Shown in pieces: positions 11,894 to 22,662 of a stretch of 64,000 bases of DNA (position 1 is its first letter; every line of letters begins with the position of its first letter). The DNA comes from Anastatus disparis (lineage: Eukaryota; Arthropoda; Insecta; Hymenoptera; Eupelmidae): contig JAFFSR010000018.1 in NCBI GenBank assembly GCA_017163975.1, positions 620,001 through 684,000 of the forward strand, in the 5' to 3' direction. The notes below the pieces were generated by a model. It had not been told where the DNA came from, did not search any database, and worked only from the letters and a program-made list of their open reading frames with translations. The translations under genes were made by a program, and so were the position numbers.

Positions 11894-13724
11894 TCCAAGT
11901 AAGTAAATACTGAGTCCTTGTTCAATGAATTTTCTAAGAGAGTAGATTTTCTGTCAAATCTTCAGCACATAGCACGTCTTTGATTTTGTAAATATTGTCA
12001 TTATTTGCTTTAATTATTACCGTACCTGAACCTTATGTATTTAGGCAGTTGATGGGTCTTTATTGGCACATTTAATAGATTCTCTTTTAGATTTAACGAA
12101 ACTTTTAAAAATCATTTTAGATTTACCTAAGTGTTTAGTGGCTCCTGAATTCGCTAAAAATTTTTCTAAAACCTTACTTTTATCTATAAACTGATCATTA
12201 CACTCATAATTACTTAGATAAAAATTCTTTTTTAAATCACCATTAATTAAACTTTGGTATTTAGATTTGTTCTCACCTGATTTTACGTCGTCAGTTCTAC
12301 CTTTTTTGTTTTTAATGTATTTATTGCCTCTATTTGACTTGGGTTTTTCCTTGTACGAATTAAATCTCATCTTTGCATTATTGTATGTAGTTTTACCATC
12401 GTACGTTCTCTTGCGAGGTATGTTTGTTTTATTTACGAGAATTCTTCCTTTCATCCGATTGGGATTATTATGTTTGAAGTCGATGTTTTTAGCTTGTTTT
12501 TTTTCTTGGGCAATTTGAGGCAATGTGATCACCAAATTTATTACAGTTATAACATTTCTCTTTACTTTTCATTCGGCGACTTTTTTCGTAGTGTCCTTTA
12601 TCTCCACATTCATAACATCTCACGTTAGGATCAAGCCTTGTTGAGAGATCAATCTTAAAGGGCCATTAACTTTGCTACGTTTTGAAGCTTCAGCTTGCAT
12701 AATAAAGTTTTTGAGTTGATCGTAACTTAAGCCTTCCCCCGTTGTATTTTTAGTCATGAATTGTACGGCCTGAACTTCAGGCACTGTAGTCGTGATAGCA
12801 TTATAAAATGCGTCGCGTTTTCTTTCTTCGGAAAGTTGACCAGCATCCGCCAAAGTTTCATATCGTCGAACAGTCTCCTCGAATCTATCCCAAAATTTGA
12901 CGGCTTTTTCTTTATGAGGATGGTACTGCATGCTGTACAGCTGTTTTCTTATCGAACCTGGTGTTACATTTGTCTCACATCATTTTAATTCTTTTAATTT
13001 ACTGATCATCAAATTTGAATCATTGATATTTATAACTTTAGCTTGCTAATTTTGATCGCGTGTTCATCCTTGACAGTTTTTAATCTTTCCTTTTCATGGA
13101 TAACGTACAGCAAATTGCATGATCTTAATTCTGATTTTAAATAATCATAAAAGTGTTCGAACTTTAACTGACTGTTAATTTATAATTTCTTTTGACGTTT
13201 TTACTTTTCCCAATCAATTCCAGCTGTATTGTATTATTTAACTGATTAGAAATATTGCCGAATTGTTTAGTAAATTTGTTGCTTCCTAATTTTTCAATTT
13301 CCTTCCTAATCATCGTTAGTAGATCGAAATTATTCAACTCTGATTGGATGGGCTCTTTATTTGTCGATGGCGGTGCGCTATTATTTTAATCGTTTTTATC
13401 AATACTTATACCACTATCATCAATTTCACTTATTTCTTCATGCCCATTTTCTGTCCGTGATTCAGTTAAAATTTTATGGTTTCCTTCATGTAAATTGCAA
13501 GCATCCATCATCGAATCAAAACTGATCTTGAGTTCTTCAAGAGCGCTAGATACGTGATTACGCTAGATACGTTGCTCTAGTAAATCTTGCCTTATTTCCT
13601 TCAGTATACCCTCTGTTTCTTTTAACGATTTTATAACAGTGTTGTTAAGATCCGTTATGGAAACTGAAAATTGTTTTGTAAACTTCGTCGTAGTCTCACA
13701 CAATTCTTTGTACTTTTTGGACAT
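11894..13724 (-). pseudogene. Ty1/copia gag and protease region, broken
   Basis: A plausible gag start lies at 13724 (MSKKYKELCETTTKF). Further down are a gag core piece with HPHKEKAVKFWDRFEETVRR (12620-12931), two zinc-knuckle-like motifs (CYECGDKGHYEKSRR, which lacks its last Cys, and CYNCNKFGDHIASNC) around 12540-12600, and a basic linker and protease segment (12041-12535). The protease signature reads LANSGATKH where copia has a DSGA box, so the catalytic Asp is Asn. NLLS near 11955 precedes a stop. Several frameshifts and stops make it non-functional. Confidence 0.85.
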
Positions 13725-14036
13725 CCCTCGTTACCTGAAACTTTAGACACCATAAGTTTAGGTTTTCACAATCTCTCTTTCCCTTTGCTGTATCTACACT
13801 CATACTGATATTACTGATTTTATTTCACTCATTCACGCACGTGTCACTCATTTCAACTCTTATTATATATACACTATTTGTTAACTAATGTTATTTATAA
13901 TATTAATGTATTTCTTATACCTGTCGTTACAATGTTAGGATTAACATAGTTGTCATTTTTGTCATTGATAATATTATCAGGACAAATTTTTTCAGCTTCC
14001 TGCACAGATTCTTCTTCTCGTTGGATAATGACTTCC
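13725..14036. other. Copia 5' leader / possible LTR zone, not resolved
   Basis: Upstream of gag on the minus strand. An LTR would be expected here but no matching copy was found at the 3' side and no clear primer-binding site is visible, so none is called. Confidence 0.4.
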
Positions 14037-14433
14037 TTAAGAGGACGTTGGATCTTTCTATCCTTTTCTAATCGAAAAATGTAGGATATTGGAAAAACTA
14101 GTAATTATTAGTAGAAATTAAGAGTTGTCCGCAACTTGTACAGTAAAAAACAATATTTTTTCTTATGAGGACAAATTAATTTTGATGCTTTGTATTCAAG
14201 AAAAGTTTGACATACTTAAACTTCATAATTTCTAGCTTAACTTATGATTTTTAAGTATGTCAAACTTTTCTTGATAATAAAGCATCAAAATTAATTTGTC
14301 CTCATAAGAAAAAATATTGTTTTTTACTGTACAAGTTGCGGACAACTCTTAATTTCTATCAACAAGCACTAGTTTTTCCAAAACCCTACAATTTTTAAGT
14401 AAAAAAGGATGGAGGGATCCAGCGTCCTCTTAA
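14037..14433. mobile_element. Hairpin MITE, family E (397 bp)
   Basis: TTAA at 14037-14040 and 14430-14433, ends GAGGACGTTGGATC / GATCCAGCGTCCTC. The arms include AATTAAGAGTTGTCCGCAAC mirrored as GTTGCGGACAACTCTTAATT and a block ending AAAACAATATTTTTTC. A truncated relative is at 5085-5184. Non-coding. Confidence 0.9.
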
Positions 14434-14722
14434 CTTCAGTTCTCTTTTTCTCTCCTCCACATTTTTGGAGTCTTTTGTAAACGATCTGCCACACGTCTTC
14501 TTCCATTGCAGTTCGATCTGTAGTGCAGCATTCATAAAAGTTAATTATGAAGTCTTGCTACTAAATTTAATAACGAGACAACAAGTATAATAAAATAGTA
14601 ACAGGTAATTATGTTTGTATTTAAACGAAAAAATTACAAGCTCAATTACCCTAGTCCCTTACGTACAGGTAATACGCACGGCGTTCACACGTATGCAATT
14701 GACCCAACAAGGGATCGGTGGC
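14434..14722. other. Unassigned interval
   Basis: Includes a moderately GC-rich patch (14650-14715); no gene or repeat recognised. Confidence 0.45.
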
Positions 14723-15249
14723 TTAAGAGACGGTCGGAACCATTTGCCGCTTGGTGGCGCTGCAGGTGAGAGAAGAATATAAAATATTTTTTATAGACGG
14801 ATTTACAATTTATTCAGACAATAATATACTTCTAATGTTGTCAATAACTCTTGCCATATATATGTAGAATAATTATCGATGCTAATCTTGTTTGAAAAGT
14901 CTAAAATATTTTTGTAATGCGAAAAATGCTGCGCGTAATAGAGCCGATGTAAACATGTGTATTTTTCTTTAGTGCGACAGAGAAAGCAATACTAAAGAAT
15001 GATGAATACATATGCTTACGCCGGCTCTATCTCGTGCTGCTTTTTTCGCTTTACAACAATATTTTAGACTTTTCAAACAAGATTAGCATCAATAATTATT
15101 ATACATATATATGGCTAGAGTTATTGACAACATTGGAGGTGTATTATTATTTCAGTAAATTGTAAATCGCTGAGTAAAAATTATCTTACATTTTTCTCTC
15201 ACCTGACCGTAGCGCCCCCATGCGGCAAATAGTCCTGACCGCCTCTTAA
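14723..15249. mobile_element. Hairpin MITE, family F (527 bp)
   Basis: TTAA at 14723 and 15246, ends GAGACGGTCGGAACCATTTG and GACCGCCTC. The arms are long (CTAATCTTGTTTGAAAAGTC mirrored as GACTTTTCAAACAAGATTAG) about a centre near 14985. The only copy seen. Its first bases follow the shared TTAAGAG pattern of the other hairpin families. Confidence 0.88.
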
Positions 15250-15580
15250 TATGTACATAGATATACATGCACATATATACATTGATATGTGCATACACAT
15301 TTTTATATACTTTTCAGCTGACTAATTTGTGCTTTACCAGTTTACAGTTTTTTGTTTTTATTATTAACTCGACGGCATCAATTTAAATCTGCAGAGTAAC
15401 AACGCGATGTAAAAGTAGGCTACATTCTTTATATTTAAAATCAAAATTCGTCTCGAAAAGTAAATATTGACGGAGATATAGTATTTTGAATATGGAGGTA
15501 CACTAAACAGACACTAATTCGTAACCCCGTGGTCGTGCCTTTTCAATATATATAGGGTCGCAAATGTCGCACATCTCCTC
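15250..15580. other. Unassigned interval
   Basis: Contains a short ATACATGCACATATATAC-rich patch at 15250-15300; otherwise nothing recognised. Confidence 0.45.
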
Positions 15581-15930
15581 TTAAGAGCAGGTCATATATC
15601 TCTATCCTTTTTTAATCAAAAACTTCATTTTTCTGCAAAACCTAATAATTGTATCAAAAAATAAGAAGAAAGTCCCATCTCGTATAGTAAAAAGCAATAT
15701 TTTCTTATATGAGGAAAAATTATTTGAATTGTCTACCCCAACCTCTATTTTTTTTTCAAGGTTTTCTTCAAAACGAATCGAAAAAAATAATTTTTCCTCA
15801 TCGAAGAAAATATTGCTTTTCATGATACAAAATGGGGCTATCTCCTTATTTATTGCTACAATTATTAGTTTTTGTAAAAACATTAATTCTTTGATTAGAA
15901 AAGGACAGAGATAGACGACATGCTCCTAAA
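15581..15930. mobile_element. Diverged hairpin MITE, family B subgroup
   Basis: Left TTAA plus GAGCAGGTCATATATCTCTA, right end GGACAGAGATAGACGACATG with the right TTAA degraded to CTAAA. It shares the interior order of family B (AAAAGCAATATTTTC, CCTCTATTTTTTT) but is shorter and more diverged. The split copy at 18487/20793 belongs to the same subgroup. Confidence 0.78.
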
Positions 15931-16430
15931 TGTTAGAATATATTCACATAGATTTAGAGAAAAAAAATTCGATTTATGAATCTGAATGGAATCAGCCATG
16001 TAAAACTTGATGAATTTTCCACTATCTTTAATTAGCATATTTGAACTTCTATTAACTAGATATTCTTTCTAACTAGATAAGATTTGTCGATACAATAAAG
16101 CTTTAATCAAAGTATTTAACTTATACTTCTTTTTATTTTTTATGCACTTTCCCGTAAAATTTATAGTTTTTAATTTATTTAAGTTCTTATAAGCATTTCT
16201 TTTCACAGTGTTTTTGAAAAAATGTCTGTATCTTAATCTATGGCGCCTATTAGATGAAAAGAAAAAACACGGATTTTTTTATCAAGAAATTAAATTCTGT
16301 TTTAGCCAAATCCAATTCCTGGAGGTGGGAATTTCTCATTCTTAGAGTATTTTTATAATTCAAGAGGATATCAAATTTAAAAAAAAATAATGAGAAATTG
16401 ATGATATATGAAGTATAAGTAATTTTTCAG
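15931..16430 (+). other. Sequence 5' of the proteasome exon, presumably intron
   Basis: No exon for the preceding part of the protein is recognisable. It ends in a pyrimidine-rich AATTTTTCAG acceptor at 16421-16430. Confidence 0.5.
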
Positions 16431-16822
16431 GACTGTCATAGGATTGAAAGGAAAAGATACTATTGTATTTGCTGTTGAAAAATTAATTACGTCAAAATTA
16501 TACGAACCTTTTACAAATAAAAGAACATTTAACATCGATCATCATATAGGCATGGCTATTTCAGGATTGATTTCTGATGCCCGTCAAATAGTGGATACTG
16601 CAAGATTGGAAGCTGCCAATTATCGAACCCAGTATGGTGTTGGAATTCCTTTAAAGTATTTAAATGATCGAATTTCTATGTATATGCATGCTTATACGCT
16701 GTATTCAGCTGTTCGACCATATGGATGCTCAATCATTCTTAGTTCTTATGAAGACGATGAACCACATATGTACATGCTGGATCCTTCTGGAGTTTCTTAT
16801 GGTTACTTTGGATGTGCCATTG
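16431..16822 (+). CDS. PSMA3: Internal exon of 20S proteasome subunit alpha type-3
   Basis: Structural subunit (alpha7) of the outer ring of the 20S proteasome core in nucleus and cytosol. The exon is 392 bp, one base to finish a codon plus 130 codons and one extra base, flanked by an AATTTTTCAG acceptor and a G/GTAAGAAG donor. It encodes [18 protein letters not shown], then [53 protein letters not shown] and [15 protein letters not shown]. These are the hallmark segments of the alpha-type-3 subunit in the right order without a stop. The exons for the N-terminal YSPDGR-type region and the C-terminal acidic tail are not in view. Either the introns are long and full of MITEs, or this is a stranded exon; the clean frame and good splice sites favour a living gene. 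Confidence 0.9.
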
Positions 16823-17143
16823 GTAAGAAGTACTATAATATTTTCTATATTTCTTGGTGCACTATGTACACTGTCAGTCAATAATTTGCTATTTTCCGAA
16901 AATATCACAAAATATTAAAATTTCAACATCTTCTACGAAAGCATAGCTAGTTTCAAAAATTGCAGCTTCTGTAAATATCTTCTGAATAAACTAAGTGGGG
17001 TATCAAAAAACTTGTAATTGCCATTTTATAGAGAATAAAAATGTAAAAAAATATAATTTATTATACCTAAAATGGAACCAAATCTATGAAAATAATGCCA
17101 GTGCCATATATTCAATGTATATTTGACTCTGGTATGTTTCTCT
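16823..17143 (+). other. Sequence 3' of the proteasome exon, presumably intron
   Basis: Starts with the GTAAGAAG donor; no following exon of the subunit recognised before the MITE. Confidence 0.5.
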
Positions 17144-17540
17144 TTAAGAGGAGGCCGTATAGTTCTGTCCTTGTCTAATCTAAATTTTCGTTATTATGAC
17201 TAAATTAAATATTTTTATACAAAAGTAAAGGCAGAGCCCAATAGATTTAAGAATAAGCAGACAATTCTATTCTATGAAAAAATATAAAATTTTCATTAGT
17301 TTTCGAGTGAAGTCTGAAACGGAAAAAGAGTTAAATTTGATTGAAGTGTTCAACTCTTTTTCCGTTTCAGACTTCACTCGAAAACTAATGAAAATTTTAT
17401 ATTTTTTCATAGAATAGAATCGTCTGTTTATCCTTAAATCTATTGGGCTCTGCCCTTACTTTTGTATAAAAATATTTAGTTTACTAATTATAACGAAAAT
17501 TTAGATTAGACAAGGACAGAACTATACGACCGCCTCTTAA
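17144..17540. mobile_element. Hairpin MITE, family D (397 bp, copy 1)
   Basis: TTAA both sides, end GAGGAGGCCGTATAGTTCTG with the mirrored CAGAACTATACGACCGCCTC. The arms mirror about 17342 (CTTTTTCCGTTTCAGACTTC). A second copy is at 52335-52729. Confidence 0.92.
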
Positions 17541-17552
17541 AATAAAAAGTCT

Positions 17553-17932
17553 TTAAGAGCAGGCCGGATTCGCTAACCTTGTTTAATTGAGATTTTTTTT
17601 ATTTACTCAAGTATTAATCGGTGTATCTGCAAATTGAAGGTTAAGCGCAATAGATATTATTATTACAAATATTCATGCACAAGAAAAAAATCTACCGCTT
17701 TGTTTTTGAGAAAAGTAAGGAACGCGAAAATATTATAAACATAAACTTTTACTTCGGCGTTCCTTACTTTTATCAAAAACAAAGCGGTAGATTTTTTTTT
17801 CTTGTGCATAGATGTTCATGATGATAATATTTATTGCGCTCAACCTTTAATTTGAAGATACACCGATTAATACTTAGTAAATAACAAAAAACTCAATTGT
17901 TACTCGGTCGGTATCAGATTCTACTCCGGCTT
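17553..17932 (+). mobile_element. Hairpin MITE, family C, right end degraded
   Basis: TTAA plus GAGCAGGCCGGATTCGCTAA at left. The right arm runs to CAGATTCTACTCCGGC, after which the expected end and TTAA are lost. It begins only 12 bp after the family D element. Confidence 0.85.
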
Positions 17933-18006
17933 TGTCTCAAGATAATTTTTCTGAAAGTCTTGTCATTTTTTTTCTGAAGAACAAACCTTTTTTGTGATAG
18001 CGACTT

Positions 18007-18245
18007 AGAGCATATACTACTAGAGGCAGCTTTGAATGCGCATGGTTAAGTTGAGAAAGAGAAAGGTATATTGAGGTTGACAGATATCTCTTTTTCTCCG
18101 GCACGTGATTGGTTTGTTTTGTTCCCTACTTCTTTATCACATGACGGAGAGATAGAGATAGCTATCAACCTTAGTATATTTTTCTCTTTCCCAACCTAAC
18201 CACGCGCACGGTGCATTCAGAGCTTCCTCCAGTAGTATATGCTCT
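18007..18245. mobile_element. Short hairpin MITE, family H (copy 2)
   Basis: AGAGCATATACTACTAGAGG at left and CCTCCAGTAGTATATGCTCT at right. The interior arms (GAGAAAGAGAAAGGTATATT / AGTATATTTTTCTCTTTC) flank a CACGTGATTGG centre. See 1610 and 21765 for relatives. Confidence 0.82.
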
Positions 18246-18486
18246 AAGGATAGCGATGATGAGAGATTCTTTTTGCTGCTTATATTGATGAGAAATTTTT
18301 TTCTCTGCATTTTTCAAAGTATGACGATTTTTGTTAAAATTTTTTTGTAAGGAACTGTTTTTGTCACGTATTCTGATAAGAGATCTTCGCCGCATTTTTT
18401 TTCAAAATGGGATCACTTTTGTTAAAAATTTTTTCGAATAGATTCTTTTTTCCACACATTTTAATATATGAGATTCTTTTCGTAAA

Positions 18487-18661
18487 GGCCAGCGGTATAT
18501 CTCTGTTTTTTTCTAATCAAAGAATTAATTATTCTGCAAAAACTAGTAAATGTAGCTAAATGAAGAAGAAAGCCCTATCTCGTATCACAAAAAGCTATAT
18601 TTTCTTTGATTGGGAAAAAATGAAGAGATGAAAATAATTTTTCCTCATAAAAGAAAATATA
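18487..18661. mobile_element. Left half of a split family B-type hairpin MITE
   Basis: GGCCAGCGGTATATCTCTGT and following arm sequence to about 18661 match the left arm of the 15581 subgroup. The rest of the element resumes at 20793. About 2.1 kb of retrotransposon sequence lies between. Confidence 0.7.
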
Positions 18662-18679
18662 GATGGATAAATAATTTGT

Positions 18680-19160
18680 TTATTCTGTAACAATAGTACA
18701 AAAAGGTGTGTAATGCAATGAACAATAAATAATATTAGTATTCTTCAGTCAACCCAGTGCAGTCATATGAGAAAATATATGATCCCCCGTTCTTACGCCT
18801 AATACATATTTCACACATAAATTTTGTAGTCTTTGTAATCGTTTTCTCAACTCTTGTGAAGCATCGAGCTAAACTACATAGCAGTAGTCGAGGTGTGGAA
18901 ACAGCAGGGTGGTTGTGACTTGTTTACACAAAGCCTCAGTAGTGTACCGACAAAAGAACCGCAAGCCGTACATCGCCCTATTAAATTTTTTAGGCACTGT
19001 ATTAATATGATAGCTTATAGTCAAGCATAACACCGAGGCTCGTAACAGTAACAAACAAAAGTTTGTCGTCACCACACTCAAGCTCAATCACTCTTGGCTC
19101 ACCAGCGTAAAAGTCGTTAATAAATCGACTACTGCCAAAAATGATCTGCTAAGTTTTTGC
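18680..19160 (-). pseudogene. Non-LTR retrotransposon RT, C-terminal part
   Basis: The minus strand encodes NTVPKKFNRAMYGLRFFCRY, then TLLFPHLDYCYVV and LQRLQNLCVKYVLGVRTG, typical of the region just after the catalytic palm in jockey/CR1-type non-LTR elements. Frames are interrupted. Together with 20516-20790 it forms one element read 20790 to 18680, interrupted by foldbacks. Confidence 0.75.
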
Positions 19161-19166
19161 TTGTAT

Positions 19167-19472
19167 TTAAGGGGGATCCTCATGCCTACATAGAGTTCTA
19201 CCTTATCTACATTTGAATTATACATTTTAATAAAAATGAAAACTGCATAATACGATTAGCTATCCAATCTAGTCATAGATAATCGTATTATGCAGTTTTC
19301 CGTCTTTATTATTATACTTACATTGTCTTTCATCACTGCAATAAATTCTTTAGAATGTTAAGAATGTGCCGCTACCATAAATTGTAGCCATGAACAGTTA
19401 CATTTTTATTAAAATGTATAATTCAAATGTAGATAAGGTAGAACTCTATGTCGATATGAGGATCCCCCTTAA
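19167..19472. mobile_element. TTAA-flanked foldback (306 bp) with GGGGGATCC ends
   Basis: TTAA at 19167 and 19469, inverted ends GGGGGATCCTCAT / ATGAGGATCCCCC. The arm AGTTCTACCTTATCTACATT is mirrored at 19428-19450. Inserted in the non-LTR remnant. Ends differ from the GAGGAGG families, so this is a second TTAA system. Confidence 0.88.
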
Positions 19473-19570
19473 TGTGAGAGAAGCATTAACAGCCCACTCC
19501 GACACCCTGTCCGCCCTCTGTAGAATAAAAATACCTTAATTAACATCCTCATAAGGGACCTGCGTATTAT

Positions 19571-20515
19571 ACCGGGCGCTCACGACAGAAAAAAGGGACC
19601 AATTTTTTACAGGTTGTCTTTTAAAGGGGACATATTTATGATCATAACCTATAGATTAAGAGGAGGTCACGTATCTCTGTCCTTTTCTAATCAAAGAATT
19701 GAGTTTTTTACAGAAGCTAATAGCTTTAGCAAAAAATGAAGAGAAAGCCGCATCTCGTAATAAAAAAAGCAATATTTTCTTTGATAAGAAAAAATTAATT
19801 TTGTTGCTTCGTTTTCAAGAAAACCTTGAAAAACTTAAATCATAGAGGTTAGGGTGGGCAATTTGGTTTTTCAAGGTTTTCTTGAGAACGAAGCAATAAA
19901 ATTAATTTTTTCTTATCAAAGAAAATATTGCTTTTTTTGATACAAGATGCGGCTTTCTCTTCATTTTTTGATAAAGTTATTAGTTTTTGTAAAAAAATCA
20001 TTTCTTTGATTAGAAAAGGACAGAGATACGTGACCTCCTCTTAATGTTACTTTAGAAAATGGGTAACGTATTACTTTATATTATTATAAACAATTTGTTA
20101 ATCAACTGACACTTATATACCTGCAAAACGTCTGCCTTTTAAAATTTCATTAACTTTACATTAAAATCAGTCTAAATTCTGCTTGTCAGACTGTAAATAA
20201 TTGTTCTTTGTTGCACATAATTATGTTAATTAGCAAAGAATATCGTGTAACGAAGAACAATTTTTAACAGTCTGCCAAGCAGAATTGAGACTGATTTTAA
20301 TTTGAAGTTAATGAAATTTTAAAAGGCAGACGTTTTGCAGGTATATAAGTGTTTTATATAAATCGGTTGATTAAAAAATTGTTTATAATAATATGAAGTA
20401 ACACGTTACCCATTTTCTAAAGTACATTAATCTATAGGTTATGACCATAAATATGTCCCCTTTAAAAGGCAGCCTGTAAAAAATTGGTCCCTTTTTTCTG
20501 TCATGAGCGCCTGGT
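19571..20515. mobile_element. Foldback element carrying a family B MITE
   Basis: The left arm GGGCGCTCACGACAGAAAAA and GGACCAATTTTTTACAGG is mirrored at the right as CCTGTAAAAAATTGGTCCC and CTGTCATGAGCGCC. The inner arms (GTTTTGCAGGTATATAAGTG and its mirror) meet near 20220. The left arm is interrupted by the MITE at 19656-20044 at a TTAA; the right arm keeps the same TTAA uninterrupted at 20427-20430. No ORF. Confidence 0.88.
19656..20044 (+). mobile_element. Hairpin MITE, family B (389 bp)
   Basis: Full-length copy with both TTAA sites, inserted in the left arm of the 19571-20515 foldback; the opposite arm is the empty site. Confidence 0.95.
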
Positions 20516-20790
20516 CTATATTGATTTGCAGGTCATAAGCATATAACAGATGCTCGACTCAACCGGACTCAAACGTGTCACATATATTGTAAATTTAAAG
20601 GCAAAACAACAGAGGCCCCAGTACTGAACCCTGTGGAATTGAATCAAGTACTTCATGTGTCGTAATGTACTCTTGCAATTGGACATGGACAATCTTCTCA
20701 AAGACCATTAAAAGATAACATAAGATTTCTATGGGCCTAAAATCTTCAAGCAATTTAGGCGCAGGCAATTTTGGTGCAAAATATAGCTTT
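20516..20790 (-). pseudogene. Non-LTR retrotransposon RT, N-terminal part with internal deletion
   Basis: Encodes EDFRPIEILCYLLMVFEKIV and HVQLQEYITTHEVLDS joined directly to IPQGSVLGPLLFCL, then LLYAYDLQIN. About a hundred residues that normally lie between the first two blocks are missing, and the catalytic YADD box reads YAYD. A stop follows CL. Dead copy. Confidence 0.8.
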
Positions 20791-20792
20791 TT

Positions 20793-20897
20793 ATAATATG
20801 AGATGTAACTTTCTTTTTATTTTTTGCTACAATTATTAGTTTCTGCATAGAAATTAATTCTTTATTAGAAAAGGATAAAGATATACGACCTGCTCAG
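20793..20897. mobile_element. Right end of the split family B-type hairpin MITE
   Basis: ATGAGATGTAACTTTC to AAGGATAAAGATATACGACC completes the element begun at 18487. Confidence 0.68.
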
Positions 20898-21368
20898 TAA
20901 ATTAACTATCAAAAGAAAATAGTACATTACGTAACTAAAGAGTCAAGTCGTATATTTCTCCCGAGGGTGGATTTGCGACCCGAGTTAACGAAACGAAGCG
21001 AGGGGAACACATACCCTCTCCACAGTGGCCAATTTATTAACTTAAGAAAGCGGGCTCGATTAGAAAAAATTAAAATAAAATTTTTATCCAAAAATTTTCA
21101 ATAATATATTAAATTTTATACATTTTTTATTTTTCAGAAGAAATGAAATTTAGCGGAAAAAAGTACTTATTTACCGTAAAATTTTAGACATGAAATAAGG
21201 CTTTCTTTCGGCCCGCTTTCCGAGTTAACAAAGTGGCTATTTCTGTTGAAGTGGAAATAAAATTTTTTCTAGATTTTTTAAGATTTAGTTTATTTTTGTA
21301 TAAGCTCTAAGGTAGTACTGTCGTATATAGATCGACGGGGCAGATTTCAGTAAAATCGAAATCATAAG
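20898..21368. other. Unassigned interval with a GC-richer patch and weak inverted repeat
   Basis: 20965-21030 is GC-richer (CGACCCGAGTTAACGAAACG, AGCGAGGGGAAC). GTTAACTCGGAAAGCGGGC-like sequence occurs inverted near 21035-21055 and 21210-21230, suggesting an old element of about 220 bp. No ORF of substance. Confidence 0.45.
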
Positions 21369-21759
21369 TTAAGAGCAGGCCGGATTCGCTGTCCTTGTCT
21401 AATTGAGATTTTTGTTATTTACTCAAATATCAATCGGTGTATCTGCAAATTGAAGGTTAAGCGCAATAGATATTATTATTATAAATATTTATGCACAAGA
21501 AGAAAAAAATCTATCGGTTTGTTTTTGAGAAAAGTAAGTAACGCGAAAATATCATAAACATAAACTTTTACTTTGGCGTTACTTACTCTTCTCAAAAACG
21601 AAGTGGTAGATTTTTTTTGTGCATAGATGTTCATAATAATAATAATATCTATTGCGCTCAACCTTTAATTTGAAGATACACCGATTAATACTTGAGTAAA
21701 TAACAAACAACTCAATTGCTACTCGGTCGGTATCAGGTTCTACCCCGGCCTGCCGTTAA
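21369..21759 (+). mobile_element. Hairpin MITE, family C (391 bp)
   Basis: TTAA at 21369 and 21756, GAGCAGGCCGGATTCGCTGT at left, CCCGGCCTGCCG at right, full arms. Confidence 0.93.
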
Positions 21760-21764
21760 TACTT

Positions 21765-22014
21765 TGAGCATATACTATTGGAAGAAGCCTCCCAGCTATT
21801 AACAGCGTGATGAGGCGAAAAGAGAAAAGGTTGCTATAAAGGTACATACTATATATCTTTTATTTCATTTGATTGGCTACTTCTGTTCGCAAAACGGAAG
21901 CAACCAATCTAATGAGACGAGAAAGAGATAGCATGTACCTTAATAGCAGCCTTCTCTCTTTTTGCCTTATAACACATGCTGTTATTTAGAGGCTTCCTCC
22001 AGTAGTATATGCCC
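21765..22014. mobile_element. Short hairpin MITE, family H (copy 3)
   Basis: TGAGCATATACTATTGGAAG and CTTCCTCCAGTAGTATATGC ends. Interior arms (GAAAAGAGAAAAGGTTGCTA, mirrored AGCAGCCTTCTCTC) surround a GATTGG...CCAATC core. Lies 5 bp from a family C MITE. Confidence 0.8.
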
Positions 22015-22087
22015 GAAGGGTTAATATTGATCCCACAATTATTCAAATAAATTTTTGAATAATTCTCATAATAATAATTTTCAAAGA

Positions 22088-22662
22088 GAATTTGTTGCTC
22101 CAGCTATTTCCTAGAAACCATCACTGTGCTAGCGTATGTCTTATGCTAACACGACCACTGCTATAACTTTTATTCTAATTAAGATATTTTAACGATTCAA
22201 ACGGCATATTTTGTTGCTGAAAAATTGTGTATTGCTAGATTTCATAATATTAATATTTGAATTACTAACACCATACCGTAAAAAAAATTTGATAATTTAC
22301 TAAATGATAGAGTAAAATAAAAAATTGGTTAAGGATATTATGTTACTAATTTGTGGCTGATATTTTCGTTTGGAAAAGATTTTGTTGCCCCAGCCATTTA
22401 AATTACCATGGCTGTGTTAGCCTAAGTCTTGCACTAACACGACCACAGCTGTAATTGTCTTTCTAATCCATAGATTATACAAATTCCAACGGTTTATTTT
22501 GTTGCTAATTTGTAACGCAAGGATAGATTGTGTTGCACCTGCCGTTTGCGAGATACCATGACTGTGTTAGCGTGAAACTTATTCTAGCACGACCACTGTT
22601 GTAACTTTTTTTCTAATGCAGATATTTTAACGGTTCGAACGGTAAATTTTGTTGTTAATTTA
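22088..22662 (+). repeat. Three-unit imperfect repeat with a conserved stem-loop
   Basis: Units at about 22088-22225, 22380-22515 and 22527-22662 share TTTGTTGC, a stem-loop, GTAACTTTTTTTCTAATG-like sequence and an AACGGTTCGAACGG-like block. The stem-loops (22122-22160, 22411-22449, 22561-22598) pair GTGYTAG with CTARCAC around an 11-13 base loop and end in GACCACTG or GACCACAG. Loop sequences differ while the stem is kept with G-T wobble changes. No protein coding. Confidence 0.65.

Noticed and set aside
12267..12518. Plus-strand 83-residue hydrophobic ORF
   Set aside because: Antisense of the copia gag/protease remnant.
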